A DNA stretch of 64,000 nt from Microvirga lupini. GTDB taxonomy: Bacteria; Pseudomonadota; Alphaproteobacteria; Rhizobiales; Beijerinckiaceae. Positions within the stretch are counted from its first letter, which is position 1; every line of letters begins with the position of its first letter. Shown piece by piece: positions 1 to 10,138 of the stretch. Location of the stretch: contig KI912031.1 of assembly GCA_000517005.1 (NCBI GenBank), positions 149,382 to 213,381 of the forward strand, in the 5' to 3' direction. The notes under the pieces were generated by a model. The model made no database searches and was not told the DNA's origin. It saw nothing but the letters and a program-made list of their open reading frames with translations. A program made the position numbers and the translations under genes.

Positions 1-66
1 CCACCGGTGTAACACGTCATCCCGGATCTTCGCTGACGCCGTCCAGGGCGACACTTCTCGATCCGC

Positions 67-969
67 TTACGTCTTCACCCATTCCCGGATGAGGTGGTTC
101 GCGATCGCGATGGGGGCGGGAGCGGCGTAATGCTCGTGCGTGCCCTCGAGCATGCGCCTCACATCCTCCTTCGTGAACCAGCGCGCGTCTTCCAGCTCCT
201 CGCCGTCGAAGGCGATCTCGTCGGTCAGAGCCTCCCCGATGCAGCCGATCATGATGTTGGACGGGAACGGCCAGGGCTGGGAGGTCATGTAGCGCACGGC
301 ACCCACCCGGATGCTGGCTTCCTCAAACGTTTCCCGCCGGACCGCATCCTCGATGGTCTCGCCGGGCTCCAGAAAGCCCGCGAGGCAGGAATACATCTTC
401 TCCGCAAAGCGCGGCTGGCGGCCCATGAGACACTTGTCGCCCCGCGTGATCAGCATGATCACCACCGGGTCGGTGCGGGGGAAGTGCTGGGCGCCGCACG
501 ACGCGCAGTCACGCCGGAAGCCGGCTTGGGCGGGTTGCGTCGGTGCACCGCAATTGGCGCAAAAGCGATGCCGCCGGTGCCAGTCGAGCAGGGACTTCGC
601 CATGGCGAGCAGCCCGAGTTCCTCGGCCGGAACGAGGCCGCGCACGGCGATGGAGCGCAGATCCACGACTGCGAAGGCCGGATCCTCCTGGAACAGCTCC
701 GCCGCTTCCGGTGCGGCCAGGGTCGCCACCACCGGGCGCTCCCCGAGGGTACCGAGAAAAACCTGCTCCTGATGGGCGGGAAGGCGGCTTAAAACCGAGG
801 CCGGCAGGAGGCTCGTTCCCGGCTCTCCGGCCTTGAGAATCGGCAGGTCGCCGGCCAGAACCACCATGGCGGTTTTCGGATCTCTCGCGGCCGTGGCAAG
901 CGCCTCTGGGTCCCGCTCGGCGCTGTGGCGCACGAGTGGGTTCGTGATGTAGGCGATGGGACGGGTCAT
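67..969 (-). CDS. nudC: NAD(+)/NADH pyrophosphatase (Nudix, NudC family)
   Basis: 300 residues, the usual length for a three-part NudC. The N-terminal domain is followed by a zinc ribbon (Cys137, Cys140, Cys155, Cys158) and a Nudix fold. The Nudix box spans about 198-220 (GFLEPGETIEDAV then RRETFEEASI). The NudC signature SQPWPFPSN follows at about 230-238. The family hydrolyses NADH to NMNH and AMP and removes NAD caps from RNA. The HIT hydrolase gene lies just upstream on the same strand, so the two may be co-transcribed. The ATG at 967-969 is the only reasonable start. Confidence 0.95.
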   Translation of the reverse strand: MTRPIAYITNPLVRHSAERDPEALATAARDPKTAMVVLAGDLPILKAGEPGTSLLPASVLSRLPAHQEQVFLGTLGERPVVATLAAPEAAELFQEDPAFAVVDLRSIAVRGLVPAEELGLLAMAKSLLDWHRRHRFCANCGAPTQPAQAGFRRDCASCGAQHFPRTDPVVIMLITRGDKCLMGRQPRFAEKMYSCLAGFLEPGETIEDAVRRETFEEASIRVGAVRYMTSQPWPFPSNIMIGCIGEALTDEIAFDGEELEDARWFTKEDVRRMLEGTHEHYAAPAPIAIANHLIREWVKT

Positions 970-972
970 GGG

Positions 973-1383
973 TCAGGCTGCCGCGAAAAGGGTGGCGGCG
1001 CGCTCGATCAGGGCCGTCGCCGCATGGTCGGGATAGGGGTTGCGGGTGCCATGCCCCCAGACGGGGCCGGGCCAGGCCGGATCGGAGCGGAAGCGCCCGA
1101 TCACGTGCACATGAAGCTGCGTCACGATATTGCCCAGCGCCCCCACATTCACCTTGTCAGGCTTGGAGAGCTCCAGCATCACCTTGGTGGCGATGCGGAT
1201 CTCCTGCATGAGCTGAGCGGATTGCTCCTCCGAAAGGTCGGTGAGTTCGCTCACCCCCTCGACGCGCGGCACCAGCACGAACCAGGGGAAGCGTGCGTCG
1301 TTCAGAAGCAGGACGGAGGAGAGGGCGAGGTCGCCGACGGGAATCGTGTCGGCTTCGAGCCGGGAATCGAGCTTGAATGTCAT
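973..1383 (-). CDS. HIT family nucleotide hydrolase
   Basis: 136 residues from the ATG at 1381-1383. A longer reading frame runs upstream, but that part would overlap the SRP RNA side and does not resemble the family. The active-site block is QLHVHVIGRF near residue 95, where Gln replaces the first His of the HIT motif, as in many bacterial HIT proteins. The family hydrolyses phosphate or phosphoramidate bonds on nucleotides; the exact substrate cannot be read from sequence. Only 3 bp separate it from nudC, which suggests an operon. Confidence 0.85.
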   Translation of the reverse strand: MTFKLDSRLEADTIPVGDLALSSVLLLNDARFPWFVLVPRVEGVSELTDLSEEQSAQLMQEIRIATKVMLELSKPDKVNVGALGNIVTQLHVHVIGRFRSDPAWPGPVWGHGTRNPYPDHAATALIERAATLFAAA

Positions 1384-1523
1384 GGCGCTATGTAACCGAG
1401 CCCGCGGCGTCGTGTCAGCCTGTGTTCCGCTCCGGTCCTGGAAGAGGTCGGTGGAGACCGGGGATGACGCTTGAGGGAACGCGTTTCCAACTTGCGTTTC
1501 GCGGCCGAAACGCCCATATAGCC

Positions 1524-1623
1524 GGTGGGAGGTTGGCGAGGGACGTCTCACTCGCCAACCGGGTCAGGTCCGGAAGGAAGCAGCCCTAACGAGACCGAAC
1601 GGGTCTTCGTCCAGCCTCCCACC
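1524..1623 (+). ncRNA. ffs: Signal recognition particle RNA, small bacterial type
   Basis: The conserved SRP RNA core GGTCAGGTCCGGAAGGAAGC lies at about 1562-1581. The ends pair: GGTGGGAGG at 1524-1532 is complementary to CCTCCCACC at 1615-1623, and inner helices are visible (GGTTGGCGAG with CTCGCCAACC). The length of about 100 nt fits the 4.5S-like RNA of Gram-negative bacteria. It binds Ffh and guides membrane proteins to FtsY and the translocon. It sits directly before dnaX. Confidence 0.93.
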
Positions 1624-1651
1624 TAAAAGTTTCTCCAAAGCCTTGCAGTCG

Positions 1652-3472
1652 ATGGACGATACCACAGCCGGCACGCCCCTGAACGACGAGCCGGCCCTGC
1701 CGGGCTTCCCCGCCGCGCCCGCTGTCGCAGCGCCGGCCTCGCCCTACCGCGTTCTTGCCCGCAAATACCGCCCCAGGACCTTCAACGACCTGATCGGTCA
1801 GGAGGCGATGGTGCGCACCCTCTCGAACGCCTTCGAGACCGGCCGCATCCCGCAGGCTTGGATGCTCACCGGCGTCCGCGGCGTCGGCAAGACCACCACG
1901 GCCCGCATTCTGGCCCGCGGCCTCAATTACCAGAAGACCGACGGTTCCGGCGGCCCGACGATCCACATGCCCGAACTGGGCGTCCATTGCGAAGCCATCA
2001 TGGAATCGCGGCACGTGGACGTGCTGGAAATGGACGCGGCATCCCATACGGGCATCGACGACGTCCGCCAGATCATCGACGGCATCCGCTATTCGCCGGT
2101 CTCGGCCCGCTACAAGGTCTACATCATCGACGAGGTCCACATGCTCTCCGAGAAGGCGTTCAACGCCTTCCTGAAGACGCTGGAGGAGCCGCCGCCGCAT
2201 GCGAAGTTCATCTTCGCCACCACCGAAATCCGGAAAGTGCCCGTCACGATCCTGTCCCGCTGCCAGCGCTTCGACCTGCGCCGCATCGAGGCGGACAAGC
2301 TCGTGGCCCATTTGAGCCGCATCTGCGACGCCGAGGGCGTGCAGGCGGACCAGGAGGCGCTCGCCGCCATCGCCCGCGCGGCGGAAGGCTCGGCGCGCGA
2401 TTCCCTGTCGCTGATGGACCAGGCCATCGCCCACGGCGGCGGCGTGGTCACGCCCGACACCGTGCGCGACATGTTGGGGCTCGCCGACCGCACCCAGGTC
2501 ATCGACCTCTTCGAGGCCGTGATGCGCGGCGACGTGCCGGCGGCCTTCGCGGGCCTGCGTTCGCAATACGATGCCGGCGCGGATCCGGCCGTGATCCTGT
2601 CCGATCTCGCAGCCTTCTCGCACGTCGTCACCCGCCTCAAGCTCATTCCCGAAGCCGCCAGGGATCCCGCTCTCTCCGAGATCGAGCGGATCCGCGGCAC
2701 GGACTATGCCCAGAAATTGTCGGTGCGGACCCTGTCGCGGGCCTGGCAGATCCTGCTGAAGGGCATTCCCGAGGTGCAATCCTCGAACCGCCCGATCGCC
2801 GCCGCCGAGATGGTGATCGTGCGCCTCGCCTATGCGGCCGACCTGCCGACCCCGGACGAGGCGCTGCGCGCCCTCAAGGACGGCGCGCCGGTTCCCGCGG
2901 GCGGCCCGCCCGCGCCGACCCCCAGATCCTCCGGTCCCACCACCTCCGGCACCATGGCTTTGGCGACCTCGCAACCGCATCCGCAGCCGCGGCCGCAACC
3001 GGCGCAGCCCGAGCCGACCATGCGGCTTCGCCGATTCGAGGATGTGGTGGCGCTCGCCGGCGAGAAGCGCGAGATCGTGCTCAAATCGCAGCTCGAACGG
3101 GATGTGCGCCTCGTCCGCTTCGAGGAGGGTCGCATCGAGCTCAGCCTCACCGAGACCGGCAGCCGCACCATCGCCAACGATCTCACCCGCGCCCTCCAGC
3201 AATGGACCGGCGAGCGCTGGATGGTGGCCCTGTCGTCGGAAGAGGGGGAAGCGACCCTGCATGAGAAGGCGGTCGCCGCCGAGCGCGAGCGCCGGGAGGG
3301 TGCCGCCAATCATCCCCTCGTGCAGGCGGTGCTGTCGAAGTTTCCCGGTGCGCAGATCGTGAACGTGATCGAGCGCGCGGAGAAGCCCGGCGATGATGCG
3401 GAAACGGAGATCCTCGGTGAAGCCGATGCGCTGGCCGCGCACGAGTCTGAGGCAGACGACGATCTGTTTTAA
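1652..3472 (+). CDS. dnaX: DNA polymerase III subunit gamma/tau
   Basis: 606 residues from the ATG at 1652; a TTG three codons earlier is also in frame. The AAA+ clamp-loader domain has Walker A GVRGVGKT (about 74-81), DEVH near 150 and the sensor SRC in ILSRCQRFDLRRI. A Pro/Ala-rich linker leads to a tau-like C-terminal part. The stretch after Walker A has one Cys (GVHCEAIMESRHVDV) instead of the four zinc ligands of E. coli DnaX; this is usual in alphaproteobacteria. It heads a dnaX-ybaB-recR unit, a widely conserved gene order. Confidence 0.97.
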   Translation: MDDTTAGTPLNDEPALPGFPAAPAVAAPASPYRVLARKYRPRTFNDLIGQEAMVRTLSNAFETGRIPQAWMLTGVRGVGKTTTARILARGLNYQKTDGSGGPTIHMPELGVHCEAIMESRHVDVLEMDAASHTGIDDVRQIIDGIRYSPVSARYKVYIIDEVHMLSEKAFNAFLKTLEEPPPHAKFIFATTEIRKVPVTILSRCQRFDLRRIEADKLVAHLSRICDAEGVQADQEALAAIARAAEGSARDSLSLMDQAIAHGGGVVTPDTVRDMLGLADRTQVIDLFEAVMRGDVPAAFAGLRSQYDAGADPAVILSDLAAFSHVVTRLKLIPEAARDPALSEIERIRGTDYAQKLSVRTLSRAWQILLKGIPEVQSSNRPIAAAEMVIVRLAYAADLPTPDEALRALKDGAPVPAGGPPAPTPRSSGPTTSGTMALATSQPHPQPRPQPAQPEPTMRLRRFEDVVALAGEKREIVLKSQLERDVRLVRFEEGRIELSLTETGSRTIANDLTRALQQWTGERWMVALSSEEGEATLHEKAVAAERERREGAANHPLVQAVLSKFPGAQIVNVIERAEKPGDDAETEILGEADALAAHESEADDDLF

Positions 3473-3487
3473 TTCAAGGATACGGTC

Positions 3488-3808
3488 ATGAAGGACATCA
3501 TGGGACTGATGAAGCAGGCTCAGGCCATGCAGCAGAAGCTGCAGGACGCCCAGGCCGAGCTCGACACTCTCGAAGTCGACGGCACCGCCGGCGGCGGCGT
3601 CGTGACCGTGAAGGTGACCGGCAAGGGCAGCCTCAAATCCATCAACATCGATCCTTCGCTCATGAACCCGGACGAGAAGGAGATCCTTGAGGATCTCATC
3701 GTCGCCGCCATGAACGATGCCCGCGGCAAGGCCGAGCGCGCCGCCCAGGAGCGCATGGAAAGCATCACCAAGGGCCTGCCGCTGCCGCCCGGCCTGAAGC
3801 TGTTCTGA
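3488..3808 (+). CDS. YbaB/EbfC family nucleoid-associated protein
   Basis: 106 residues, typical of the family. It begins MKDIMGLMKQAQAMQQKL and carries the conserved central region VDGTAGGGVVTVKVTGKG. The family forms small dimers that bind DNA. It starts 16 bp after the dnaX stop and recR follows 9 bp later, the classic dnaX-ybaB-recR order, which supports a role beside replication and recombination repair. Confidence 0.95.
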   Translation: MKDIMGLMKQAQAMQQKLQDAQAELDTLEVDGTAGGGVVTVKVTGKGSLKSINIDPSLMNPDEKEILEDLIVAAMNDARGKAERAAQERMESITKGLPLPPGLKLF

Positions 3809-3816
3809 GAATCTGA

Positions 3817-4422
3817 ATGGCTCAGCACGTTGCCGGCCCCGAGATCGAGCGCCTGATCCAGCTCCTCGCCCGCCTGCCGGGCCTCGGGCCACGATCGGCT
3901 AGGCGCGCCGCGCTGCATCTCATCAAGAAGCGCGAGACGCTGCTCAACCCGTTGAGCGATGCCATGCGCATCGCCAACGAGCGCATCGTCGTGTGCTCGT
4001 CCTGCGGCAATGTCGATACGTCGGATCCCTGCACCATCTGCCAGGATGCAAAGCGTGATCCCTCCATCCTCGTGGTGGTGGAAGACGTATCCGATCTCTG
4101 GGCGCTCGAACGCTCGGGCGCGATCAACGCGAAGTATCATGTGCTCGGCGGCGTGCTCTCGCCGCTCGACGGCGTGCGTCCCGAGCACCTGAACCTGGAG
4201 CGCCTCGTCGCCCGCGCGTCCGAGCCCGGCGTCGCGGAAGTGATCCTGGCGCTGAACGCGACGGTCGACGGGCAGACCACGGCCCATTACATCACCGAGC
4301 TGCTCGCGCATCTGCCCATAAAGGTGACGAAGCTCGCCCACGGCGTCCCGGTCGGCGGCGAGCTGGACTATCTCGACGAGGGCACGCTCTCGGCAGCGAT
4401 CCGGCAGCGCACGTCGTTCTGA
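3817..4422 (+). CDS. recR: Recombination mediator RecR
   Basis: 201 residues, the normal RecR length. An N-terminal helix-hairpin-helix ([16 protein letters not shown]) is followed by a C4 zinc finger ([16 protein letters not shown], near 57-72) and a Toprim domain beginning [14 protein letters not shown]. RecR works with RecF/RecO to load RecA on gapped DNA. It is the third gene of the dnaX operon. Confidence 0.97.
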   Translation: MAQHVAGPEIERLIQLLARLPGLGPRSARRAALHLIKKRETLLNPLSDAMRIANERIVVCSSCGNVDTSDPCTICQDAKRDPSILVVVEDVSDLWALERSGAINAKYHVLGGVLSPLDGVRPEHLNLERLVARASEPGVAEVILALNATVDGQTTAHYITELLAHLPIKVTKLAHGVPVGGELDYLDEGTLSAAIRQRTSF

Positions 4423-4499
4423 ATCGAACGTCTTGCAGGTGACAGGCCCGAGCGCCGTTGCTAATCAGGCGACAACGAAACCCTTGCTCCGAGTTGCCC

Positions 4500-5342
4500 A
4501 TGTCCACCGCTGATCTCGCCCGTACCATCGACGCCGCCTGGGAAGACCGGGCCAATGTGAATCCTTCGACGACTGGCACTGTCCGCGAAGCCGTCGAGGA
4601 GTCGATGAACCTTCTCGATTCCGGCAAGGCCCGCGTCGCCGAAAAGGCGGGCGGCGAGTGGCAGGTTCATCAATGGCTGAAGAAGGCGGTGCTGCTGTCG
4701 TTCCGCCTCAACGACATGGAAGTCATCGGCGGCGGACCGGGCGAGGCGACTTGGTGGGACAAGGTTCCCTCGAAGTTCGCCGGATGGGGCGAAAACCGCT
4801 TCCGGGCCGCAGGCTTCCGTGCCGTTCCGAACTGCACCGTGCGGCGCGGCGCCTATATCGCGCCCGGCGTCGTGCTGATGCCGTCCTTCGTCAATCTCGG
4901 CGCCTACGTGGACGAGAACACCATGGTCGATACCTGGGCGACGGTCGGTTCCTGCGCCCAGATCGGGAAGAACGTGCACCTCTCCGGCGGCGTCGGCATC
5001 GGCGGCGTGCTGGAGCCGCTCCAGGCCAATCCCACCATCATCGAGGACAATTGCTTCATCGGCGCCCGCTCCGAGGTGGTGGAAGGCGTGGTCGTAGGCG
5101 AGGGCTCGGTGCTCTCCATGGGCGTGTTCATCTCCGCCTCGACCAAGATCATCGACCGCAACACCGGCGAGGTCTTCGTCGGCCGCGTGCCGCCTTACTC
5201 CGTGGTTGTCCCCGGCTCGCTTCCCGGCAAGCCGCTCCCGGACGGCACCCCCGGCCCGTCCCTCTACTGCGCCGTCATCGTGAAGCGCGTTGACGCGCAG
5301 ACGCGGGCGAAGACGGGGATCAACGAGCTGCTCCGCGATTGA
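4500..5342 (+). CDS. dapD: Tetrahydrodipicolinate N-succinyltransferase
   Basis: 280 residues from the ATG at 4500 ([17 protein letters not shown]), matching known DapD starts; an in-frame extension upstream is not conserved-looking. The C-terminal half is a left-handed beta-helix of hexapeptide repeats (for example [20 protein letters not shown]). It transfers succinyl from succinyl-CoA to tetrahydrodipicolinate in lysine and meso-diaminopimelate synthesis. dapE follows after 4 bp, so two steps of the same pathway are co-transcribed. Confidence 0.95.
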   Translation: MSTADLARTIDAAWEDRANVNPSTTGTVREAVEESMNLLDSGKARVAEKAGGEWQVHQWLKKAVLLSFRLNDMEVIGGGPGEATWWDKVPSKFAGWGENRFRAAGFRAVPNCTVRRGAYIAPGVVLMPSFVNLGAYVDENTMVDTWATVGSCAQIGKNVHLSGGVGIGGVLEPLQANPTIIEDNCFIGARSEVVEGVVVGEGSVLSMGVFISASTKIIDRNTGEVFVGRVPPYSVVVPGSLPGKPLPDGTPGPSLYCAVIVKRVDAQTRAKTGINELLRD

Positions 5343-5346
5343 TCCG

Positions 5347-6504
5347 ATGGAACACTCACCGCTTTCCCTGGCCCAATTCCTCCTGCGCTGCCCCTCGGTG
5401 ACGCCGGAGGAGGGCGGGGCGCTCGCCTTCATCGAGAGCGTGCTGAAGGAGGCAGGCTTCGAGGTTCATCGCCCGGTCTTTTCCGAGCCCGGCACGCCCG
5501 ATGTCGAGAACCTCTATGCCCGCTACGGCAAGGGTGAGCCCTACCTGCTCTTCGCCGGGCACACGGACGTGGTGCCGCCGGGGGATCTGAGCCGCTGGAC
5601 GTACGATCCGTTCGGCGGCGAGATCCATGGCGGCGAGCTCTACGGGCGCGGTGCGGTGGACATGAAGGGCGGCATCGCCTGCATGATGGCGGCGCCGCTC
5701 GACTTCATCCGCGATAACCCGGACTTCAAGGGCTCCATCGGCTTCCTGATCACGGGAGACGAGGAGGGGCCGGCCGTCAACGGCACGGTGAAGCTCCTCG
5801 AATGGGCGAAGGGCCGCGGCGAGCGGTTCGACCATTGCATCCTGGGCGAGCCGACCAATCCGAACCAGCTCGGCGACATGATCAAGATCGGGCGGCGCGG
5901 CTCGCTGACCGGCAGGATCGTCGTCGAGGGCAAGCAGGGCCACGTGGCCTATCCGCATCTGGCGGACAATCCCATTCCCGGCATGATGCGCCTGCTCGAA
6001 GGGCTCCTGAAGGAGCCGCTCGATCGGGGAACGGATCACTTCGACGCCTCGAACCTGGAAGTGACCACCGTCGATGTGGGCAATCCGGGGTCCAACGTGA
6101 TCCCGGCAGACGCGAAGGCGACCTTCAACATCCGTTTCAACGATCTCTGGACGCCGCACAGCCTGGAAGCGGAGATCGAGCGCCGCCTGCGCGAGGCCGC
6201 CGGCAATACGGTGCGCTACACCCTGACGGTGGAGCCGACCAATGCGGTCGCCTTCCTCACGCCTCCGAACGAATTCGTTAGCTTCATCGCCGATGCCATC
6301 AAGGCCGAGACCGGCTCGCATCCGAAACTCTCCACCACGGGCGGCACCTCGGATGCTCGCTTCATTGTGAAGTACTGCCCCGTCGTCGAGTTCGGCCTCG
6401 TCGGACAGACCATGCACCAGATCGACGAGCGGGTGGCCGTTGCCGATTTGGACCGGCTGGCAGTGATTTACCGTAAGGTCCTCGACGCCTATTTCGCCGC
6501 GTGA
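5347..6504 (+). CDS. dapE: Succinyl-diaminopimelate desuccinylase
   Basis: 385 residues from the ATG at 5347 ([20 protein letters not shown]). An M20 family di-zinc peptidase with metal-site motifs [12 protein letters not shown] and [10 protein letters not shown], then [13 protein letters not shown] with the catalytic Glu pair. It removes succinate from N-succinyl-L,L-diaminopimelate. It sits 4 bp after dapD. Confidence 0.96.
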   Translation: MEHSPLSLAQFLLRCPSVTPEEGGALAFIESVLKEAGFEVHRPVFSEPGTPDVENLYARYGKGEPYLLFAGHTDVVPPGDLSRWTYDPFGGEIHGGELYGRGAVDMKGGIACMMAAPLDFIRDNPDFKGSIGFLITGDEEGPAVNGTVKLLEWAKGRGERFDHCILGEPTNPNQLGDMIKIGRRGSLTGRIVVEGKQGHVAYPHLADNPIPGMMRLLEGLLKEPLDRGTDHFDASNLEVTTVDVGNPGSNVIPADAKATFNIRFNDLWTPHSLEAEIERRLREAAGNTVRYTLTVEPTNAVAFLTPPNEFVSFIADAIKAETGSHPKLSTTGGTSDARFIVKYCPVVEFGLVGQTMHQIDERVAVADLDRLAVIYRKVLDAYFAA

Positions 6505-6612
6505 GCTCAAGCCGGGAGACTTGACTATTTAGACTAAAGTCGAAGAATGGCCGGAACGTTTTGCGAGGTCGGTCCATTTCCGAGGGCAATCGTCTTCGAA
6601 AAGAGGCCGCTC

Positions 6613-7200
6613 ATGATCGTCACGGCTGATGAGGTCAACCGCTCGTTCAGGGGAACGCTCGATCTGCTCAACAGCAGGTCCGAGGGCCTGAAATCCTTCG
6701 ATATGAGCGAGCGGGGCTTCTGGCGCTCTTTCCTCGCGATCTGGCTCACGCTTCCGGCCTATGTCGTATCATTGGCCTTCGAACGTCTCCGCCTCGGTCT
6801 CCTTCAGCCGGACCGGTCGCTCCTCGACAATCTCTGGGTCGATGTCGTGGTGGCTCTGGGCCATGTGGCGGGCTTCGTCGCCCTGCCGCTGGCCATGATC
6901 TGGATTGCGCGCTGGTTCCGGCTTGAGAAGGCCTATGTGCCCTTCGTGATCGTGACGAACTGGATCTCGGTCATCGGCATGCTGGTGCTTTCGGTGCCGG
7001 CCATGCTCATGCTCCTCGGCTGGGCGCCTCCAGGCCTCGCCAGCCTCTTCAGCCTCGCCTTCGCGGTCGTCATCGTGAGACTGCAATGGTTCGCCACCAA
7101 GGCGACGCTGAGGCTCGCAGGCGTTCCAGCCCTCGGCATCGTCGTGCTGGGCATCGTGCTCAATTTCGGCGTCGGGATGGCGATGCGGAGCCTTCTATAG
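6613..7200 (+). CDS. Conserved hypothetical membrane protein
   Basis: 195 residues from the ATG at 6613, preceded by an AGAGG ribosome-binding site; an earlier in-frame ATG at 6547 lacks one. The first 45 residues are soluble, then about four to five hydrophobic segments follow (for example VVVALGHVAGFVALPLAMIW and WISVIGMLVLSVPAMLMLL). The shape recalls Yip1-like membrane proteins, but no motif settles function. It stands alone after dapE and ends directly on a palindromic repeat. Confidence 0.75.
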   Translation: MIVTADEVNRSFRGTLDLLNSRSEGLKSFDMSERGFWRSFLAIWLTLPAYVVSLAFERLRLGLLQPDRSLLDNLWVDVVVALGHVAGFVALPLAMIWIARWFRLEKAYVPFVIVTNWISVIGMLVLSVPAMLMLLGWAPPGLASLFSLAFAVVIVRLQWFATKATLRLAGVPALGIVVLGIVLNFGVGMAMRSLL

Positions 7201-7288
7201 CATCGGACCCAAAAGTGGTCCCACTTTTGGGATCGAATCCGATGCTCCTCCTCTTGGCTGGCGCATCGTTCGGGTCCGCACGATGCGC
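7200..7288. repeat. Bipartite palindromic repeat, copy 1
   Basis: Two imperfect hairpins joined by a 15-bp linker. Arm A runs from GCATCGGACCC to its inverted partner ending TCCGATGC, with core AAAAGTGG/CCACTTTT. Arm B runs GCGCATCG to CGATGCGC. It fills the gap between the membrane protein gene and the convergent truA gene, touching both stop codons. It may act as a bidirectional terminator as well as a dispersed repeat. Confidence 0.8.
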
Positions 7289-8037
7289 TAGGTTAGATCG
7301 GGATAATCGACGCCGATCAGATAGAGACCCGTCGGCGGTGCCATCGGCCCGCAGCGCTTGCGGTCCCGTGCATCGAGCGCGCCCCGCACATCCTCCACCG
7401 ACCAGCGCCCCGCGCCGGCCCGTTCCAGCGTTCCCGTCATCGAGCGCACCTGATGATGCAGGAACGAGCGGGCGGAGGCATAGATGCGGATCTCATCGCC
7501 GATCCGTTCCACATCGAGACGGTCGAGGGTGCGGATCGGGCTGTTGGCCTGGCATTCGGCAGCCCGGAACGTGGTGAAGTCGTGTCGCCCGATCAGGAGT
7601 TGCGCGGCTTCGTGCATCACATCGGCATTGAGCGTCCAGGCCACGTGCCAGACCCGGTTCGCGTCCAGTGTCGGCGGCGCCCGGCGGTTGAGGATGCGGT
7701 AGACGTAGTGGCGCTTGATGGCGGACAGACGGGCATTGAACGTCTCGGGCACGATCTGCACTGAGAGGATCGCGACGGGAGCAGGCCTCAAATGGGAATT
7801 GGTGGCATCGCGTACCGTGTCTGGCCGCCATTCCTTGTCCAGATCCACATGGACAACCTGATGGGTGGCATGAACGCCTGAATCGGTGCGCCCGGCGCAG
7901 TGAATGCGCACGGCTGAGCCCGTAAAGCGCGCGATGGCATCCTCCACCGCCTGCTGCACGGAGAGGCCGTTCGTCTGATGCTGCCAACCGGTGAAGGGCG
8001 TGCCGTCATATTCGACGACAAGCTTGTAGCGAGGCAT
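7288..8037 (-). CDS. truA: tRNA pseudouridine(38-40) synthase TruA
   Basis: 249 residues. The catalytic Asp52 lies in [11 protein letters not shown], the TruA signature. It makes pseudouridine at positions 38-40 of the tRNA anticodon arm. On the minus strand it follows def, fmt and a GNAT gene with almost no gaps, so it is probably the last gene of a def-fmt-GNAT-truA operon. Confidence 0.96.
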   Translation of the reverse strand: MPRYKLVVEYDGTPFTGWQHQTNGLSVQQAVEDAIARFTGSAVRIHCAGRTDSGVHATHQVVHVDLDKEWRPDTVRDATNSHLRPAPVAILSVQIVPETFNARLSAIKRHYVYRILNRRAPPTLDANRVWHVAWTLNADVMHEAAQLLIGRHDFTTFRAAECQANSPIRTLDRLDVERIGDEIRIYASARSFLHHQVRSMTGTLERAGAGRWSVEDVRGALDARDRKRCGPMAPPTGLYLIGVDYPDLT

Positions 8038-8038
8038 G

Positions 8039-8545
8039 TTATTCCAGTTCTACGAAGGCCTGGGCGTACGACACCGAACCACGGGCGTCTTTCCCCTTGT
8101 CGGACAGCGCGAGGGCCTGGAGATAGGGCCCGTCATAGGGCGTTTTCAGTCGTTCCGCCAGCCGCGGCATGAAGCCAAAGCGGCTGTAATAGTGCGGCTC
8201 TCCCAGCACCAGGACCAGATCGTAGTGTTTATCCGTCAGGCGTTTCAGACTGTCCTGGACGAGGGTCGCTCCAATACCCTGTTTCTGGAAGGAGGGAGCG
8301 ACGGCCAGCGGAGCCAGAACAGCCGCTTTGACGGATGGAGCCTCATGCAGCGTCAGGCGGGAATAGGCGACATGGCCGACCGGCTCATCGGCATTGGCGA
8401 TCAGGGAGAGGACGAGATCGCCATCCTCACACATATCCTGCACGAGATCAGCCTCCGCCAATTGCCCGAAAGCGGCGGAGTAGATGGCGTAGAGTGCAGA
8501 CCTATCGGCGGATTCCTCCAAACGGATCCCCATGCCGGACCTCAT
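8039..8545 (-). CDS. GNAT family N-acetyltransferase (YhbS-like)
   Basis: 168 residues. The acetyl-CoA site is [19 protein letters not shown] (V/A-x-P-x-x-Q-x-x-G-I-G pattern), followed by [14 protein letters not shown] as in the YhbS group. The start ATG overlaps the fmt stop as ATGA (8542-8545), which points to translational coupling; a second in-frame ATG at 8533 is possible. The substrate is unknown. It sits between fmt and truA. Confidence 0.85.
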   Translation of the reverse strand: MRSGMGIRLEESADRSALYAIYSAAFGQLAEADLVQDMCEDGDLVLSLIANADEPVGHVAYSRLTLHEAPSVKAAVLAPLAVAPSFQKQGIGATLVQDSLKRLTDKHYDLVLVLGEPHYYSRFGFMPRLAERLKTPYDGPYLQALALSDKGKDARGSVSYAQAFVELE

Positions 8546-9474
8546 GCGAGTTTGGCGCCTGGCCCTAGCCTCACCCCCCGCAGGAACTCTTCGAAAGCCA
8601 CAGGTCCCTTCCCGGCGCGCTGTACTTGGATCAGGCGGATCGCCCCTTCGCCACAGGATATCGTACCATCATTGCCGATCAGTGTCGCGGGCGAACCTGA
8701 CCCTTTCCCCACAGTAGCCCGCAAAACCTTCACCCGCTCCTGGCCTTTGCCGAAATCGGCCGTGAAATAGGCGCCTGGAAAGGGCGAGAGCCCACGAATG
8801 TGGTCATGAACGGCCTGCGCCGGTTTCGACCAGTCGATCAGGGCTTCCTCGTTCCTGAGCTTATGGGCATAGGTCACGCCTTCCTCCGGCTGGGGCGTGA
8901 AGCCTAGGCCCCCGCGGGAGAGGGCGGCCAGCGCCCGCACCATGAGATCGGCACCGAGGACCATGAGCCTGTCGTGCAGTTCGCCGGCATTCATGTCCGG
9001 CGTGATCGCCACCCGCTCCACCATGGCGACGGGGCCCGTATCCAGCCCCTCTTCCATCTTCATGACGGCGGCGCCGGTCTCCTTGTCGCCTGCCATGATC
9101 GCACGCTGGATCGGCGCCGCGCCGCGCCAGCGGGGAAGGAGGGAGGCATGCAGGTTGAGGCAGCCGAGCTCCGGCGCGTCCAGAACGGCCTTCGGCAACA
9201 GCATGCCATAGGCCACCACCACCGCCACGTCGGCATTGTGGCTGCGGAAGATCTCGGCGGCTTCCTCCGTGCGCAGGGATTTCGGCGTCAGCACGGGAAG
9301 CCCGAAGCGATCCGCCATTGTGTGAACGGGGGAGGGCCTCAGCTCCATGCCGCGCCCGGCCGCTGCGGGCGGGCGGGTATAGACGGCGACCACTTCGTGG
9401 CCCTGGCCGACGATCTCCGAGAGGGTGGGCACCGCGAAATCGGGCGTGCCCATGAAGACGACGCGCAGGCTCAT
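8542..9474 (-). CDS. fmt: Methionyl-tRNA formyltransferase
   Basis: 310 residues, the usual length. N-terminal formyltransferase domain with [11 protein letters not shown] and the catalytic block [20 protein letters not shown]; the later Asp lies in [10 protein letters not shown]. The C-terminal domain contains [14 protein letters not shown]. It formylates initiator Met-tRNA. The start overlaps the def stop by 4 bp (ATGA), so def and fmt are translationally coupled. Confidence 0.97.
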   Translation of the reverse strand: MSLRVVFMGTPDFAVPTLSEIVGQGHEVVAVYTRPPAAAGRGMELRPSPVHTMADRFGLPVLTPKSLRTEEAAEIFRSHNADVAVVVAYGMLLPKAVLDAPELGCLNLHASLLPRWRGAAPIQRAIMAGDKETGAAVMKMEEGLDTGPVAMVERVAITPDMNAGELHDRLMVLGADLMVRALAALSRGGLGFTPQPEEGVTYAHKLRNEEALIDWSKPAQAVHDHIRGLSPFPGAYFTADFGKGQERVKVLRATVGKGSGSPATLIGNDGTISCGEGAIRLIQVQRAGKGPVAFEEFLRGVRLGPGAKLA

Positions 9475-9989
9475 ACCCCCGCCTCGCGTCTGGCGGCCTT
9501 CTTGAACTTGGTCATCACCCGGTCGCGCTTGAGCTTGGACAGATAGTCGATGAACAGAACGCCGTTGAGGTGATCGATCTCGTGCTGCACGCAGGTGGCC
9601 AGCAAGCCATCCGCATCCTGCTCGATCGTTTCGCCCTGCAGGTTCATGTAGCGGAAGCGCACCCTGTCGGGCCGCTCGACCTCTTCGTAGTATTCGGGGA
9701 TCGACAGGCAGCCCTCTTCGTAGACGCGCTTCTCCTCCGAGGCCCAGAGGATCTCGGGATTGATGAGCACCATCGGCTGGCGCTCATCCTCCGACTTCGA
9801 CACGTCCATGGTCACCATGCGCACCGGCACGCCGATCTGGATGGCGGCAAGGCCGACGCCTGGGGCATCGTACATGGTTTCCAGCATATCGTCCGCCAGC
9901 TGACGGATCTCGCTCGTGATTTCCTTGATGGGTTTGGAAACCAGGCGGAGCTTTGAATCGGGGAGGATAACGAGGGGTCTGATGCTCAT
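9471..9989 (-). CDS. def: Peptide deformylase
   Basis: 172 residues with all three deformylase motifs: [10 protein letters not shown] (about 45-53), EGCLSIP (metal ligand Cys94) and QHEIDHLNG (His136, catalytic Glu137, His140). It removes the formyl group from new proteins. It is the first gene of the def-fmt unit, with rmuC diverging from it. Confidence 0.97.
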   Translation of the reverse strand: MSIRPLVILPDSKLRLVSKPIKEITSEIRQLADDMLETMYDAPGVGLAAIQIGVPVRMVTMDVSKSEDERQPMVLINPEILWASEEKRVYEEGCLSIPEYYEEVERPDRVRFRYMNLQGETIEQDADGLLATCVQHEIDHLNGVLFIDYLSKLKRDRVMTKFKKAARREAGV

Positions 9990-10138
9990 GATCGCGGGAG
10001 ATAAGCGCTTGAGAAAGGATGGTCAAATCGTTCGTCTTATGTTCGGATGCGTCCGTCAACCGGAACTATAAGCTCCATGAACGACATCGTCCTAGTCCTC
10101 GGCAAGACATCCCTCACCTGGGGACAGATCGTCATGGG

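Noticed and set aside
1652-3472. Programmed frameshift giving a short gamma form of DnaX
   Set aside because: No A-rich slippery run with a following hairpin was seen.
1586-3892. Long minus-strand open frame of 768 codons across dnaX-ybaB
   Set aside because: It is the GC-rich antisense shadow of dnaX; composition is Arg/Gly/His-rich and matches no family.
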